Shown piece by piece: positions 34,990 to 46,376 of a stretch of 64,000 nucleotides of DNA; positions within the stretch are counted from its first letter, which is position 1; every line of letters starts with the position of its first letter. The notes beneath the pieces were generated by a model. It saw only the letters and a list, made by a program, of their open reading frames with translations, was not told where the DNA came from and made no database searches. The DNA comes from Gnetum montanum (Eukaryota; Streptophyta; Gnetopsida; Gnetales; Gnetaceae), in NCBI GenBank assembly GCA_015680685.1, contig MNCI01002704.1, positions 467,838 through 531,837 of the forward strand. The letters are read 5' to 3'. Position numbers and translations under genes: made by a program.

Positions 34990-36727
34990 ATGAACATCGC
35001 TTTGGCTTTGGTGTGCTTAATCGCCATTAATCTGTGGGCAGCAGGTGCAACAGTGCTACAGTTGAAGAATGGAAAGGAGGGCAGAAGAAGAGGCTGCTTC
35101 AGCGCCATTTACAGTTTCGGAGACTCCCTCACTGACACCGGCAATGCCCTGCTCAGCTACCCTGATCTCTTTGCCGGGCACCTTCCTTACGGAGAGACGT
35201 TTTTCCACAGGCCCACCGGCCGATACTCCGATGGCAGGATCATCCTCGACTTCTTAGGTATGATATATTCCTTGGATCACCACAAGAAGTTGAAACTTGA
35301 TGGTAATTTTAGTCTGCCAAATTCCGTGCTTTTATGTTTGATCCAATATTGCCAAATGATTTTTCAGCTTCATAATTTTTCCCCCAAGTTGTAGGAGGAT
35401 TTTACGAATCACGACAACTGTTCTGGAATTCTCGCAACGCAGTTTGATCAATCGGAAAACTCGTTTCGGGCCAAGTTTCAGATTCAGTTCGCTGCCCATA
35501 TTTTATAGATACACAACCATTGACTCGTATTTGTGGACCCAAACTCTTTCGTCCAAGACTTAATCCCTCTGCCCTTGCGCTTTTCCTGATCACAGATCTG
35601 GAATCACTTTATCATCAAAGTCCCAATTTGTTTTTTTGAAAAAAATGGTTTAAAAACACTGTAGATTGAAAATTTGAAACCAGGAACACATTCCTTCATT
35701 GTACATTTCTGTGAGCATCGTAAGCGATATACAGTGTTCTGAATGTTTGGTACTTGGTACTGAACCTGCTGCGAATCATAACATCTCTGAAACTGAAAGC
35801 CAAGAAATTTGCGTTGCAGCGGAGGCGTGCGGGATGCCATTACTGGATCCATACCTGGACGCTGCGTCTCCACACAAGGGCGGAATCAACTTCGCAGTGG
35901 GAGGCTCCACGGCCAACAACGTCTCCTATTTCCAGGCGCGCAACATAACCACAACCACCAACCTGACACTGGATGTGCAGCTCGACTGGTTTCTGCGCTA
36001 CAAATCCAAGCTCTGCGCAAAAAACCCAAAAAACTGCTCACAGCATCTGCAGAACGCCCTCTTCGTACTTGGCGAAATCGGCGGCAACGACTACAACTCG
36101 CAGCTCTGGGGCGCCAACCCTGCGTCACTGGACCAAGCACAGAACTCCATCGGAGACGTGGTCGCAGCAATCCAGAAGGCTCTGGAAACGCTGATCCAGC
36201 GCGGATTCGCACGCAAAATCGTGGTTCCCAACAATTTACCGGTGGGCTGCTCAACCAGTTATCTGAGCCAGTACCCGCGGGAGCCGCGGGATAGCACAGG
36301 ATGCATGCCCAGATTCAACCGCTTCGCCATGGCCGGAAACATGCGCTTGCAGCAGATGCTTAAAAATTTGCAGATCCATTACGGCTCCCTGGGTGTGAGA
36401 ATTGTGCAGGCGGATTACTATGCAGCGGCTACGCAGGTGCTGAATTCGGCGCAGGATTTCGGGATCGAGGAACGGTTCTTGGCCTGCTGTGGTGAGAAGG
36501 GTACTCGTTACCGATTCAATGGCACGGATCTGTGCGGCACGTCCACGAAATCGATTGTTTGCTGGGAACCTTCGCGATATTTTAGTTTCGATGGGATTCA
36601 TCTCACGGAGGCTGCCTACAGAGCCATGGCGTCGCTGCTGCTTGATCCGTCGTTGCAGTTTGCGTCTCCTCCCATTTTCAGCAGCCTTTGCCAAGGCTCT
36701 GTTCCTCCCTCTGCTTCTTCTTCGTAA
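34990..36727 (+). CDS. GDSL esterase/lipase (SGNH hydrolase), two exons
   Basis: Exon 1 is 34990-35257 and exon 2 is 35820-36727; the 562-base intron runs GT (35258) to AG (35819). Joined, they encode 391 residues, a usual length. Residues 1-20 form a signal peptide (MNIALALVCLIAINLWAAGA). Block I FGDSLTDTGN carries the nucleophile Ser46; block II INFAVGGSTA has Gly117; block III GGNDYN has Asn179; block V DGIHLTEAAY has Asp347 and His350. All catalytic residues are present. Five N-glycosylation sequons (Asn123, 131, 137, 161, 323) fit a secreted or wall enzyme hydrolysing an ester; the substrate cannot be told. The splice joins DFL to AEACGMPLLDPYL, the usual intron site of the family, while the other introns usual in related genes are absent. 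An open frame extends upstream to 34693, but the signal peptide argues for 34990. The gene is much richer in G+C than its surroundings. Confidence 0.93.
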
Positions 36728-37450
36728 GGGTCTGCAACCAGTGTTTATGCGTTTTCTTTTCACGGTGGATCATGATCTTCTTGTGTTTGTGGACAATGTT
36801 CATGACTCTGTCTTTTTTGGTTTTTGTGTATGGTTGGTTTTGCAGGCTGGCCAATAGAGGAAATTCAACGACCCTGTCCGTGATCCTCGGCTTCTGGCTT
36901 TTGTTGCTCACTGTTGACCAGTCTTAACTCTTAACACATAAGGACATGAAGTAAAAGTTGGGTTTGAGGGGGAAACCAGGCCAGCGCATTGCAACATGGA
37001 CCACAGATCCGCTGATGATTTGAAACAACTCTACGGCTCTGGTTTTTCCCGCTGGAAGTTCCGAACGAAACCGTGAAAGATTATGTTAAAAGGGAAATAT
37101 CTCAGAGCTTTTAAAATCAAAATATATTAACTTTTCCTTGGATATTTTTGCCCATCAATCAGAGAAGAACATGTAGATGCTTGCGTATACATTCTATGCC
37201 TCTGCACACATCCAGATTCCGAATCATCCACTCTGTGCCTTGGGCGTTGGGAACCCCATTGTCGTTCATTGAGATGTTCATTTCAACTTTGAGCGCTCGT
37301 TTGTTTTCCTTTTTTTTAAAAAAAATTTCATCTCAGCATTTTTGGTTCACCAACGTTTTTGGCTTTTTCTCTTACTGATTTCATGTCGATTGTTTTCAAC
37401 CACTTTGCACATCCAGCGTTGACATAACTGAAAGAAACAATAAAACATTA
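36728..37450 (+). other. 3' flank of the GDSL gene
   Basis: No further gene is seen. The stretch should hold the 3' UTR. An AATAAA at about 37437 is far from the stop codon and may belong to the neighbouring copia remnant, so no poly-A site is called. Confidence 0.4.
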
Positions 37451-37459
37451 CAAGACATG

Positions 37460-37940
37460 AGATGTCTTCTTAAACATGCTAAACTCAAAGATAGATACTA
37501 GAGGATGGCAATAACAATGCTCAGTTACATTACCAATAGGATCATGAGTAACAACAACAATGATAAGACTCCATATAAGCTCTTCGATAATAAGCTTCCC
37601 AATATCTCCCATATCAGAATGTTTGTATCTCATTATTATGTTAGGACTCCAAAACAATTTCTAAGCAAATTAAATAACAAAGGTAGAAAATGTATTTTCC
37701 TTGTATATAACTCTAAAACAAGTAGATACCACTGCTATGATCCAATTGAATGCTATGATCCAATTGAATGCAAATGCTATTTATCAAGGGATATGATTTT
37801 CCTAGAAGATAATCTTAGGACCTCAAATTTTTATCAAAACAAAAAGAAGACTTAATCTCAAACAAAATCAAATGCTTGGATTAAAAGAAAACATCCTCAT
37901 AATAAAATGCGAGATACAAGTTATGGATCAAGACTTTAGA
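37460..37940 (+). pseudogene. Ty1/copia integrase C-terminal fragment
   Basis: The frame 37505-37855 reads DKTPYKLFDNKLPNISHIRM, then KLNNKGRKCIFLVYNSKTSR and YLSRDMIFLEDN. These match the end of copia integrase (TPYE-W, KPNVSHLRVFG, K-C-I-F-V-G-Y, SRDV-F-E). A short duplication of tatgatccaattgaatgc (37736-37770) repeats six residues. The reverse transcriptase of the same element resumes at about 39060 after an intervening insertion. Confidence 0.85.
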
Positions 37941-37959
37941 AACGGGGTTGAATAAGTTC

Positions 37960-39050
37960 TCCAAATTAAAAATGCACTAGCCACAAAAACACACCAAAGT
38001 TTACATGGCTCTCCAACTTGGGTAGTTCATACTTGAATGGTAGATTCCTTGCATACTTTTAGACTTTGTTTCTTCTAAAAGTGGTTTGAAAGGGCACCAC
38101 ACCCTGCACAAGTTCTAAGCTCCACATCATAGTGTTTCGTCATTGCAAAACCACTCAACCCTACAAGGTCCCAAAAAGCCCAAAATGTGGTTTCAAAGAT
38201 CCCACAACCTTTACAAAATTAAGCTCCACTTCGAAGTGTTTTGACGCTACAAAACCACTCAACTCCATAAGGTCCCAACAAGCTCAATGTTGATGCCTTC
38301 TTGCAAAAAGCACATCAACCTCACATGGCTACAAGAAAAAGTGAAAGATACAAGGAATGAATGTAACTAAATTTACAAGTCCTTTCACTTTAAATCTCAA
38401 TACAACATACAACCAAGTAAATGATGTCACAATGAAGAATAAGAATATAATAGCATAAAATAGACAATGATTGATCTTTTGTGAACAGTACTTGCACAAC
38501 TCCCAAGATTTTGGGATCTTCTTAGAGCCTTGGAATTTCCAAAAGCTCCTTGGAATTCATGCAACAACTACCAAATAGCTAGTGAAGACATCTCCTTCAA
38601 AGTTGGGATGTCTACCTAAGATTGGCCTCAATTTAGGAGAGACGTCTCATTAGAAAATGGGACATCTTCTATGGGACGTCTACTTGAAGACATATACTCT
38701 AAGATGTAGACATCTACTGTTTTTAGGAGACGTCTCCTCAAATTTTTTGCTTTGTCTTCTAAGGCTTTCTCTTGCCAATTTACCTTCCTGCCAATCCTTA
38801 GAGCATCTTCATTTGATTTGTAGCCTTTGTTTTCATCCATGCTTATCCATGCTCTCATTTGCTCCATGTAGTCTTCATTTTGACATCTTGTTGTAAATAT
38901 CATTACCTTGAGTTCTTAAGTCTCATTGTGAGTTCTTGTTCATGTCCTACAAACACATTATCCATAACACACGTTCTATGTTCTCCATTTTCCTTAAGGT
39001 TTTGACATACTAAAAGGTCAATACAAACTTCAAAAGAAGAATAAAATGAT
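37960..39050. other. Non-coding insertion inside the copia remnant
   Basis: About 1.1 kb separates copia integrase from reverse transcriptase. It contains a 106-bp tandem duplication (38081-38186 and 38187-38290, both opening gtggttt) and a cluster of GACGTC words and their decayed forms GACATC/GATGTC (38585-38738). Palindromic repeats suggest LTR or other promoter-like sequence, but no element borders were recognised. Confidence 0.45.
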
Positions 39051-39059
39051 CAAATGTAA

Positions 39060-40480
39060 TTACTTAACCAAAACCCTTAAAATGTAAAAGAAGCCTTCAA
39101 GACCAAAGAATAGAAGAAAGCTATAGATGAAGAATATATAAAGTCATTCTTGAAAACAGCACTCGGGATTTAGTAGATAAGCTAAAATGAAAGAAAATTA
39201 TAAATTGCAAATGGTTGTGCAAAAATAAATTGAATGAAAGAGAAGATATCATCAAGTATAAGGCAAGACTAGTAACAAGAGGATTTAGGTAGAAGAAGCA
39301 CATGGATTATGAAGAAATTTTTGCATTAGTAGCAAGATTTAAAATAATCAAACTCATAATTATAATTGTTACCCATAAAAATTTGAAACCACATTAGATG
39401 GATGTGAATTCAACATTCCTAAATGGATTCATAGATAAAGAAGTATATGTGTACTAATACTTTATGAAAAGAATGGAAAATAAAGTATGCAAACTAAACA
39501 AATCCTTATATGGATTGAAATAAGTACCTAGAGCACGATTTCATAGGATTAATGAATTTTTATTGAAGAAAAATTACTCCTCATGAATTTTTTTACACAC
39601 TATCTATTTAAAACATGAAAAAGAAGACTTCATCATCATATCTCTATATATGGATGATCTTCTATTCACACTCACAAATGAAAAATTGATATAGGAATTC
39701 AAAATAGACATGAAAAATGAATTTTAAATGAAAGGACCTGAAATGTTAAAATACTTCTTAGGAATAAAAGTTGAACAAGAGAAGGAGCAAATTAACTCCT
39801 ACCAAAGCAAGTATGCAACATCAATGTTGAAAAAGTACAACATCAAAGAAAAATCCATAAACATATCACTTCCTTAGAATTTGAAGCTAAAAAAATAAAG
39901 ATTAAGCTCCCATTGTAGATCCTAGAAATTACAGACGCATCATTGGATCATTAAGACTTTTATGTCATACTAGACTAGACTTGGAATTTGTTAGATGCTA
40001 ATTATCTTATTCTATGTAAGAATAAATATAATTTCATCTAGAAGTCCATATTCATGTAGTCAAATATGTAAAAGAACAATAGACTATGAATTAAACTTTG
40101 CAAAAGAAGATGGACAAATTAAATCTTATACAAATGCTAATTGGGAAGAAGATTGTATTGACAAAAGACCAACCTTAGGAGTAATCATCTTCCATGAAAA
40201 TAATGTTATATATTGGAAATTAAAAAGACAAACTTTAGTCAGCCTCTTCACTTGTGAGAGAAAGTTTATAGAAATGAATAAATATATTCAAGATGTACTT
40301 TGAATAAAGAAACTTATTAATCATCTTACATTTTAAATTGAACTATCCATCAAACTCTTATGTGATAATACTTCAATTATTCAATTATCAAATGAACCTA
40401 TGCTACATAAAAAACCTTAACACATAGATATTAAATACTACTTCATCAAACAATAAGTAAAGGAGGGAAATATTAAACAT
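39060..40480 (+). pseudogene. Ty1/copia reverse transcriptase and RNase H, broken
   Basis: Clear copia motifs appear in order despite stops: YKARLVTRGF (39258), DYEEIFALVARF (39307), MDVNSTFLNGFIDKEVYV (39398), LNKSLYGLK (39497), catalytic SLYMDDLL (39641), KYFLGIKVE (39748) and RNase H parts KSYTNANWEED (40125) with LFTCERKFIEMN. The end (VKEGNIKH) is cut at 40480 by element E5 and continues after 46376. The product would copy RNA into DNA; stops rule out activity. Confidence 0.88.
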
Positions 40481-41249
40481 TGATGGGACGCGATATCGCA
40501 TGGGCCACGATATCGTGGTCCGTCACTAGTTCTATAAATAAGAGGCGGCTCTTCCTTGTTTCTCCATCTAGATCTTGACCCTTAGCCAAACTTTGGTAGT
40601 TTTACCTCTCCAGAGATAGAATAATTTCCATGTGCTCGCAGTAGGAGTCCCAAAGTGAATGGATCTTTATTTGAGCAAATATTGTACCTGAGCACATTTT
40701 TGTGTATGGAAATAAAGATGAACTTTTGGATAAACCTTGCAATGCATGGACTAAGCTAAATAGGACTTTAATTAATGTTAATTGGTTAAATGCTTTATTA
40801 GTTCATTAATCTTTCTCAACCCTCAACACTCCTAGTTAAGTGCATTCAGTATGACTGCTTTGAGCACGTGCATTACGCTTGGTAATCCTAGCAACGAATA
40901 GCGTTTGGTAATCCTAGAAGGTTGCATTGGTTCAGGGTGTGAACAACAAGTGGGACGAATACTGATGCTAGGCATTAGAACTTAATTAGTTAAAGTTAGT
41001 TACTTAGTCTCTTCACCCTTTCCCTCATTAGCATAGGCAATAAAAGATAAAAGACATAAAAATCACATACCTCAGACTTACTTAACCATACATCCGTGAC
41101 AAATACAAGTAAGTCTGGGAAGACAATGAATGATTAACCTTAGGTGTTCTATAAGGCGTGTAGGCACTTAATCTGTGGAGTTCGACCAGATCGTGTGTGT
41201 AACACACGTATTCATATGGCTGAGTGTAGGGGTACCTCGCTACTCATCA
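40481..41249 (+). repeat. 5' LTR of E5
   Basis: It opens TGATGGGACG, with the 5' end of the inverted repeat mutated, and ends ACTCATCA. CGATATCG-type palindromes at 40490-40517 lie just upstream of TATAAATA (40533-40540). AATAAAGAT near 40708 is the likely poly-A context. Confidence 0.9.
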
Positions 41250-41250
41250 T

Positions 41251-41268
41251 TGGCATCGTTGCCAGGGA
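41251..41268 (+). promoter_or_regulatory. Primer-binding site of E5
   Basis: tggcatcgttgccaggga follows the LTR after one base. It equals the E6 site TGGCGCCGTTGCCGGGGA apart from three G/C-to-A/T changes. The Athila group is known, from memory, to prime with tRNA-Asp. Confidence 0.8.
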
Positions 41269-41393
41269 CTAAGTTGTTTGTGCGCTAAGTAGAACATAGG
41301 AAATCATCCACATGTTGGGAAGCTTAAACGAACCCTTAGGATTAATCAGAAGAAATTTTAAACAATGATCAATGGCACACCGATAAGATAACA

Positions 41394-43700
41394 ATGTCTT
41401 CTTCTTCTCATAAAAGTACTTCACCACCTAGGGATCACACAAGAGACAGTCAGCGGTCTAACACATGTAACCTAGATCCGCTAGTTCCTCAAGAGTATCG
41501 GGTAGTGTATACTCATCATGATGAGTATATACCCGATTTTACCTTTATCCTCCATCAGGATGAACAACTGCGTTGGCGAGACTTGCAAGGTAGCATAGTG
41601 TTACCCCTAGATCAGGCAGTCCCTAACATGCTCCTTCGTGCTCTTGCACAGATAAACATGACGTAGCTATATGCTGAATACATTGCAAAATATTATGACA
41701 CAAGGGATTACCATCCCACAATGGCACAATGTCAATGGGACGCACGACAAGAGAGTTACCACACATCGTTGAAGGGCAAAGGACCCCACAATGCTTCACC
41801 TATCATAAGAGACATTAAGGGTGGTGAACCTATCTCAATAGGTTCTCCACAAAATGATGTTCCCCCTCTTAACGATAGTGAGGAGGTGGGGTATCAGAAC
41901 CTACACTCCACTATTCACAACCCTGGTTTTGATTCCCATGAACACCAAGTATTCAATGAGGGAACACAAACATAAGATAAGGGCAAGCATTCTGATCGTC
42001 ATCATGATTGGGGCCGTAGCCACTGAAGAGAAGGTAAGAAACATCGTCATGGCGATGGTTCCCCTTCTTATTCCCCTTCATCGCACCATTCACCCTCTCC
42101 TTCCACATTTGGACGTAGTCACCAAGAGCCCAACCGTAAAGATAAGGGTAAGGATAAGCAAAATGAGAGACCTCAATAAGAGAGTTGAAAGCAAGGATGA
42201 GGGCATTCTAAAGAGTCAAGAAATGAAAGAAGGGAAAGTAGGGAACCACGTAGGCATCATAGACATCATGAGAGAGATGATCATGATGAACCCCTACTAG
42301 CAACCTGAAGTATGTTAGACATTATAGAGGTAGTTAGAATACCTACAAGGCACCAAAGAGATAGTTGGATCAAGAGACTAGACATGAATAATATCCCATG
42401 GTTTGAGGGGGGATATAATGCTGATCCACATAATCATTTACAGGCATTCCATGATGCCTACACCTTGCAAAATATTAAAAACGAGTGGCAGAAAAGAAGC
42501 ACGAAAGAGTATAACCACGATCCTTCCCTCTGAAAGAAGGGAGTAAGATTCTTTGAGGAAGAGGACGAGTCACCACTCGAAGAGTTGGTGAATAGAAAAA
42601 CCTTTCCGTTTCAAAAGTTAACAACCAAAGTGTTGGCTAAGGTAGATCAAATGTGGAACTCCTTACACAGTAGATTCAAAACCATTTTAAAAATCATAGA
42701 GGAGTCTAAGGAGCGAAGTAGTGACCATGATAAGAAAAAGAGGAGAGATTCAGACCATGCACGTAACAAGGGTAAGGGAAAAATGACTATCACCGATGAG
42801 GTTGTGGATTCAAACATAGACAATAATGATGGATGTGAGATCTGCATCATCCTAAGGGATGTTGCCTAATTATCTCAGATCTGCAAGAGTTCGGGGTGTA
42901 TGCACTCAATCCAAGACTTAATAAACGGCAAGCACCCCAAAGGTTACCTTATCCCCAAAGTAACCCAAGACAATTCCACCAATCATTAACATATTATCCA
43001 AGTGGAACTCTGCCACAACCTATCGGGCAACATTAGCAGTGGCAACACCTGTAGTCATGGGGGATGCCACTGCCTAGACAATAATACCCTTACCAATAAC
43101 TAGACTCGTATGGCTATTACGTGCAGCAGCCGATTTCTCCAAGTGACTCTATGGGTCACGTAACCTCACAACGTCACTACCAAGTTCAAGAGTATTTTAG
43201 GACTCCTTCTCCTATGGGAGACACACCACATACATACCATCCTTTGAATCCATCCACCACTCTTACACCAATAGTTCCACTACCACTTGCTCCAATGATG
43301 CAATGGGAACTCCCCACTCAACCGCAGCAACTTAATGCTATGAGAGTTATAAACCTTCAACCCGCTACTAGTTCTAACAACCACATGAAGAGAAGACCTT
43401 TCTTCAGAACCAAAAGCCCAAACAAGTTCTCACAACCACAAGTGGTTGAGTCTGTGCATGCTCCTCCAACAAGTAAGGCTTCGTAGCTCCCTTCAAATCA
43501 ACAATAGAGCCTAACGCACACAGTTATGTTAACACATACTTTTACTGACTGGATCAAGGTAGGCCACCTTCCCAGGAAACTCTCTGACCCTAGGAGTTCC
43601 TTAATCCACCTCCAAGTCACTGGGAATGAGCCACGTAAGGCTCTTCTTGACTCAGGTTTTGGAGTCAACTTAATGTCACAAGAAATGTATAAAGCCTAGA
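41394..43700 (+). pseudogene. E5 gag and start of protease, broken
   Basis: An N-terminal frame (41394-41666) and a gag-core piece (42312-42533; RLDMNNIPWFEGGYNADPHN, like RLDLNNFPKFSGGYDLDPHQ in E6) are followed by a deletion: after NEWQK the core present in E6 is missing. A charged linker, a half zinc knuckle (GCEICI, about 42834) and a Pro/Gln-rich part (43121-43486) follow. ALLDSGFGVNLMSQEMYKA (43640-43697) is the protease active-site loop with the DSG triplet intact. One unresolved base lies at 43731. The polyprotein cannot be made as it stands. Confidence 0.8.
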
Positions 43701-44164
43701 ACCTGCCTTCACTTAAGAAGAGCAATATTCNCCATCAATGCATGCCTAAGAATCTGCAATCTTTCATTGGAAATATCTAAGGAAAACATTTATGGAAAGA
43801 TCGAGAAGAAGAAAGTTCCATGCATCACATACAGTGACTCAGAGGGTGATGACATACAGGAGTGCTCAGCATTTCCTGTATGCAACTGGAGTTCCCAAGA
43901 AACTTAGATACAAAGGTGCCTGTATGTAGCAACCATACAACAAGAGAAAACCCCATGGTTGATAGCTAATCAAGAGAGAAGCCCATCAATATGCATTGAA
44001 CTAACTGAGGGAACAACTTGCACCCACAACGAAAGCATAGATACATTGGAATATGAGCGTCGTCAACTTCCAACCCTTAATCTAAAGACATCAATAGGAA
44101 TAAGTTGGGCACTTTTAAGAAATTCAAAAAAATGCTCATTATTTTGGGTCTCTCCCTTTCAATT

Positions 44165-46056
44165 CAGTCATGGGGGAGATGGCCACCTATGCTAATTAAT
44201 TGAGGCCCTCAGTTCTTTAAAGTTTTTGTTTTACACATTTTTGTTTTGCACATTTTGTTTTACAAATTTCTTTAACTTTTCTGGTTTTTGTTTTACAACA
44301 TCATTTATAATTTTTCTTTTATTTTTGTGTGTCTTATCCATTTTGTTAAGTTTGTCACCCAATAAGTGCTCTTAATGATGGTATGAACTGTTCTCTATTG
44401 GTTGCTAATGTTTTGTTTTTACCTTTAAGTTATGATGTTGATACTAAGGTATGGTTATTTTGATATAACAAGTAATGAGTTCACTTCATCCATACATCCA
44501 TAAATTTTTATAGTCTCTCTTAGCTTGGAAATGTACAGTCCCTTTCTAAATAAGAACTATCAACGAATCGGTGACTGAGCATTTCTTAAACTAAGGAAGG
44601 ACTCAAGGATTGAAAAGTGTGTGGCTTCAAGGAAACTTGATGCATTTGTGTTGGCCATTCTCTTGGGTGCTTAAATGTTTTCTTCTTGATTTTTCCTTCA
44701 CATTCTAACATTGCTCCATTATCGGGAAGCTAAGCTAATAAAAATAACAAAGTCTTTGCATGGTGTGGTTCTCACGCATAAACACATAAAAAAACAGTGA
44801 GAATTTGAAGCTCACCCCTTAGACGAAATAATCATTTGGGCTACAAGCATTGGTTATGGAACTAAAATAAACATGTTCCCTTTAACTAAGGCCCTTCTTA
44901 CTTCCTGTTCTCTCCTCCTTCATTTTGTTGGAATGGTGGTGGCTCTTTGGTGAAGGCATTCTTGTTACTTCAAGTGGATAATTTGGCCGAATGCATTGAT
45001 GCGAAGTCATTGGATGTGGTTTATTTGAGGTCAAACTTGGAATAGAATCTACTAAGTCATAATTAATCATTAAATACACAAGGGGCTATACACCACCTTG
45101 TTCTTGAGACTCCATTCCATTCTCTTCTTTCCATCATTCTTTCTCCATTGATCACCTCATTGTCGGTTGTATCATTAGTGTATATTTTGGTTGACGCATC
45201 ATTTTCTTTGTGGTAAATTCTTGTGGTTAAGACTTTAACTCTTGTTTCAAATGGCATTCTTAGAGCCTACAGACTCTTCGAATGTGGGTTTGTCAAGGCA
45301 TTAAGGATATGAGCCTACTTTGGGGAGGACCCATTGGCATTCCTATTCGGTGCACCAGTTAAATTCTTTCCCTTAACATTTTATAATAAACTCTATTTTG
45401 TTCATTTCCATCTTTACATCCATTTTATCGGTGTTATAGTTGTTGATTTTTCTTCATCCTTCTTATTCCTTCTCTTTTTTTATTCTCTCGCTACTGGAGG
45501 TTCATGATTAGTCATGGGGGTCCTGGTCTAATTTTTTCGATTTTCTCCTAACCCCTACACCTTGGGTAGTCATTATTAGTATATCTCCAGAGTCCGCATC
45601 AACCATACCACAACTCAGCCAATGGACCTCTCACCGAAGCAAGGTATCATTTGTATTATGATTCATTTACCCTTGCTAATATAAGACTGTGTTGTGTGTG
45701 TAGATGACAATCATACAACAACGGATTGGACCTGGAGGGAACACTTAAAATGGATCGGTGCTAAAGCAGTTATGCAAGGAGCAAGATTGATGGTGCACTT
45801 ACAGATGGACAATGAAAGGTGCAATCTTAGCATTGATAGTAGCATACTTCTTCTCTCTTCTCTCTCAGCTGCCAAATAAGGCTTGATGTCAAATGTATAA
45901 AGTATTCCCTCTTGTTGTCATGAACACTAGTTTTGTCATGTTCTGTAATGATGATCCGTTCACATGTAATCCCATTCACCATTAGTTCCATTCAAGTCAA
46001 TAATCCCATACCTTCCCAATATTTTGTAAGGAACTCAAGGATGATTTTTTATTTAG
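44165..46056 (+). other. Post-pol non-coding region of E5, with aORF remnant
   Basis: It begins at tcagtcatgggggagatgg (44165-44183), then a T-rich tract (44220-44340). The two-hairpin element is at 45261-45340, with H1 stem GAG/CTC instead of GTG/CAC. TCATGGGGG stands at 45512-45520. A GTATCA...TGTGTAG gap (45651-45703) abuts an ATG at 45704 that opens only a short broken frame, so most of the aORF is deleted. Confidence 0.55.
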
Positions 46057-46371
46057 TCATGGGGGTATGATGGGATGCGATATCGCATGGGTCGCAATAG
46101 TACTTAGTTAGTTAAAGTTAGTTACTTAGTCTCTTCACCCTTTCCCTCATTAGTATAGGCGATAAAAGATAAAAGACATAAAAATCACATACCTCAGACT
46201 TACTTAACCATACAATCATAACAAATACAAGTAATTTTGGGAAGACAACGAATGATTAACCTTAGGCATTCTATAAGGCATGTAGGCACTTAGTCTGCAG
46301 AGTTCGACTAGATTGTGCGTGTAACGCTTGTATTCGTATGGTTGAGTGTAGGGGTACCTCGCCACTCATCA
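46057..46371 (+). repeat. Polypurine tract and internally deleted 3' LTR of E5
   Basis: tcatgggggta (46057-46067) precedes the LTR at 46068-46371. The LTR keeps its first 30 or so bases, including one CGATATCG word, then jumps to the U5 half; about 465 bases present in the 5' LTR, including the TATA box, are missing. It ends CCACTCATCA before the AACAT duplication. Confidence 0.9.
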
Positions 46372-46376
46372 AACAT

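Larger units (their letters stand above)
40481..46371 (+). mobile_element. E5: non-autonomous Athila-like LTR retrotransposon
   Basis: It is flanked by the 5-bp duplication AACAT (40476-40480 and 46372-46376) inside copia RNase H. It has a 769-bp 5' LTR, a primer-binding site, broken gag, the beginning of protease, non-coding DNA, a polypurine tract and a 304-bp 3' LTR. Reverse transcriptase, RNase H and integrase are absent: only about 470 bases separate the protease start from the post-pol sequence, where E3 has about 3 kb. The last 265 bases of the LTRs differ at roughly 25 sites by eye, mostly C/T and G/A, so the insertion is old. Confidence 0.9.

Noticed and set aside
35809-36294. Alternative open frames in GDSL exon 2 (also 35886-36254 and 36251-36763 on the minus strand)
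   Set aside because: They are shadows of the G+C-rich coding exon; only the frame with the GDSL-family blocks is supported.
40481-46371. CRISPR-like or satellite arrays from the repeated palindromes
   Set aside because: The repeats are LTR-internal promoter words with irregular spacing and no spacers of uniform length.
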